Below are positions 4,134 to 5,167 of a stretch of 5,167 bases of DNA, piece by piece. Source of the stretch: an uncultured beta proteobacterium (GTDB lineage: Bacteria; Pseudomonadota; Gammaproteobacteria; Burkholderiales; Burkholderiaceae_B); assembly GCA_903929925.1 (NCBI GenBank), contig CAIYWO010000154.1:1-5167 (forward strand), written 5' to 3'. Made by a program: the position numbers and the translations under genes. The notes under the pieces were generated by a model. The model made no database searches. It was not told where the DNA came from and worked only from the letters and a program-made list of their open reading frames with translations. Every line of letters starts with the position of its first letter. The stretch's first letter is position 1.

Positions 4134-5167
4134 ATGAGCGCAGCTTCAACATCGAATTCTAAAACGGCTCTTCGCCGCAAACTGCTAAAAGGCGCAGCCG
4201 CGACTGCCGGTATGGCAGTCCTAGGTACCCCAGCCATCTCGTTGGCGCAGAACAAGACCATTCGTATCGGTATGCCGACCATTCTTTCGGGTCGCGTCGC
4301 CATGCTGGGTATCTCCTCACGCAACGCCGTTGCGCTTGAAGTTGAGAAATTTAACGCAGCAGGTGGCTTGGGTGGCCGCATGATTGAAATGGTCGTGCGC
4401 GACTCCAAAGGCCAGCCCCAAGAAGCAGCGCGCGTTGCCCGCGAACTGGTTACCGGCGACGGTTGTGAAATGATTTTGGATGCAGAAGCGTCTTCAGGCG
4501 CCTTTGCGGTGCACGAAGTGGCGAAAGACTTGGGTGTCCTCGTCGTACACACCTGTTCAGAAACGTCGTCACTGACTGCAGATCCAAAATTGCGTTTCGC
4601 AACGGCATTCCGTTCAGCGCGACAAGGCATCCACGATGCAATCGTGGGCGGATCTTATGGCGCCGAGGTTGCTAAACGTCTCAAACTCAATCGCTGGATG
4701 AGTATCTCGCCTGACTATGCTTATGGTCGCGATACCACCGCTGAATACTTTGAATACCTCAAGCACTTCAACAAAGACATTGAAGTAGTCGGCCAAGTTT
4801 GGCCCAAGCTATTCCAGGCAGACTACAGCGAAAACATTACACGCCTCGTCCAAGGCAAACCACAGGCGCTTTACTCCGCGCTGTGGGGCGGCGACATGAC
4901 TTCCTTTATCGATCAGGCAGGCATCTACGCGCTGTTCAAAGACAAGCAATTCTTTTCGCCAAACTTGGCCGAATACGCTGTACTGACAGCGGTCAAGAGT
5001 GTGCCACCAAACATGCACTCAGGTAACCGCTACCTGCGTAGCTTTCCAAACACTCCTGCGAACAACGCGTGGGCCGATGCCTATCAAGCAAAGTTCAAAG
5101 AACTCGCACTGAACTGGTCTTGGGAAAACTCTGCCGGTATTAACCTCATCATGACCGCAATGAAAAA
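4134..5167 (+). CDS. ABC transporter periplasmic substrate-binding protein (LivK-like, type 1), 3'-partial with Tat signal
   Basis: This is the solute receptor of a branched-chain amino acid (HAAT) type ABC importer. In all, 344 codons are visible with no stop; the family usually runs to about 380-420 aa, so the end lies beyond the window. The N-terminus has a twin-arginine signal: LRRKLLKG (13-20), a small hydrophobic stretch rich in Ala and Gly, and probable cleavage after SLA (36-38) before QNKT. There is no lipobox cysteine, so the protein should be free in the periplasm. The mature part begins with IRIGMPTILSGRVAMLG, the first strand and ligand loop of the Peripla_BP_6 fold, followed by NAAGGLGGRMIEMVVRDSKG and a strand-helix pattern including SPDYAYGRD. 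The ligand cannot be read from sequence; amino acids, amides, urea and aromatic acids are all known for the family. No transporter subunits are within view. Confidence 0.92.
   Translation, partial: MSAASTSNSKTALRRKLLKGAAATAGMAVLGTPAISLAQNKTIRIGMPTILSGRVAMLGISSRNAVALEVEKFNAAGGLGGRMIEMVVRDSKGQPQEAARVARELVTGDGCEMILDAEASSGAFAVHEVAKDLGVLVVHTCSETSSLTADPKLRFATAFRSARQGIHDAIVGGSYGAEVAKRLKLNRWMSISPDYAYGRDTTAEYFEYLKHFNKDIEVVGQVWPKLFQADYSENITRLVQGKPQALYSALWGGDMTSFIDQAGIYALFKDKQFFSPNLAEYAVLTAVKSVPPNMHSGNRYLRSFPNTPANNAWADAYQAKFKELALNWSWENSAGINLIMTAMK
4202..4220 (+). repeat. Perfect inverted repeat in the signal-peptide coding region
   Basis: GACTGCC (4202-4208) and GGCAGTC (4214-4220) form a 7-bp perfect stem with a five-base loop GGTAT. 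It lies about 70 bases into the binding-protein gene, within the codons for the hydrophobic part of the Tat signal. It may slow early translation or be a by-product of Ala/Gly codons. Confidence 0.4.

Noticed and set aside
4118..4630. 170-codon minus-strand open frame opposite the binding-protein gene
   Set aside because: It is antisense to a clear Tat-signal binding protein with a strong ribosome binding site, and has shadow-like Ser/Arg/Pro composition.

Overview
The window reads as a compact chromosomal housekeeping segment of a betaproteobacterium. Burkholderiales, and within them the Alcaligenaceae, fit best. This rests on the gene order ftsY / rsmD / coaD / Alvin-type ferredoxin, on the protein sequences, and on a Tat-exported branched-chain-amino-acid-type binding protein, a family expanded in that group. 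The base composition looks moderate (about half G+C by eye, not computed), lower than in Bordetella. The assignment comes from recognition, not from a search.

Layout from left to right. (1) Positions 1-918, plus strand: the C-terminal part of a CHAD-domain protein, open to the left edge and probably the tail of a CYTH-CHAD triphosphatase-like protein. (2) Positions 915-2186, minus strand: ftsY, the signal recognition particle receptor, convergent with the CHAD gene. (3) Positions 2188-2751, plus strand: rsmD (16S rRNA m2G966 methyltransferase), divergent from ftsY with one base between the start codons. (4) Positions 2748-3260, plus: coaD (phosphopantetheine adenylyltransferase), overlapping rsmD by ATGA. 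(5) Positions 3301-3564, plus: a nine-cysteine 2[4Fe-4S] ferredoxin. (6) Positions 3581-3970, minus: a free-standing MOSC N-terminal beta-barrel domain lacking the catalytic MOSC half. (7) A divergent control region of about 160 bp with a recognisable ribosome binding site and a candidate promoter. (8) Position 4134 to the right edge, plus: a Tat-signal type 1 periplasmic binding protein of an ABC transporter, cut by the window.

rsmD, coaD and the ferredoxin probably form one transcription unit serving ribosome maturation, CoA synthesis and electron transfer. This unit and its neighbours are tightly packed: one CTAG gives both convergent stop codons, the divergent starts are 1 bp apart, and rsmD/coaD overlap by four bases. 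Candidate terminators lie at both convergent junctions.

I found no mobile element, CRISPR array, RNA gene or obvious new multi-gene system. The most notable points are the half-size MOSC protein, the possible leaderless ftsY transcript, the shared CTAG stop, and a small in-frame 12-bp tandem repeat in the acidic domain of FtsY.
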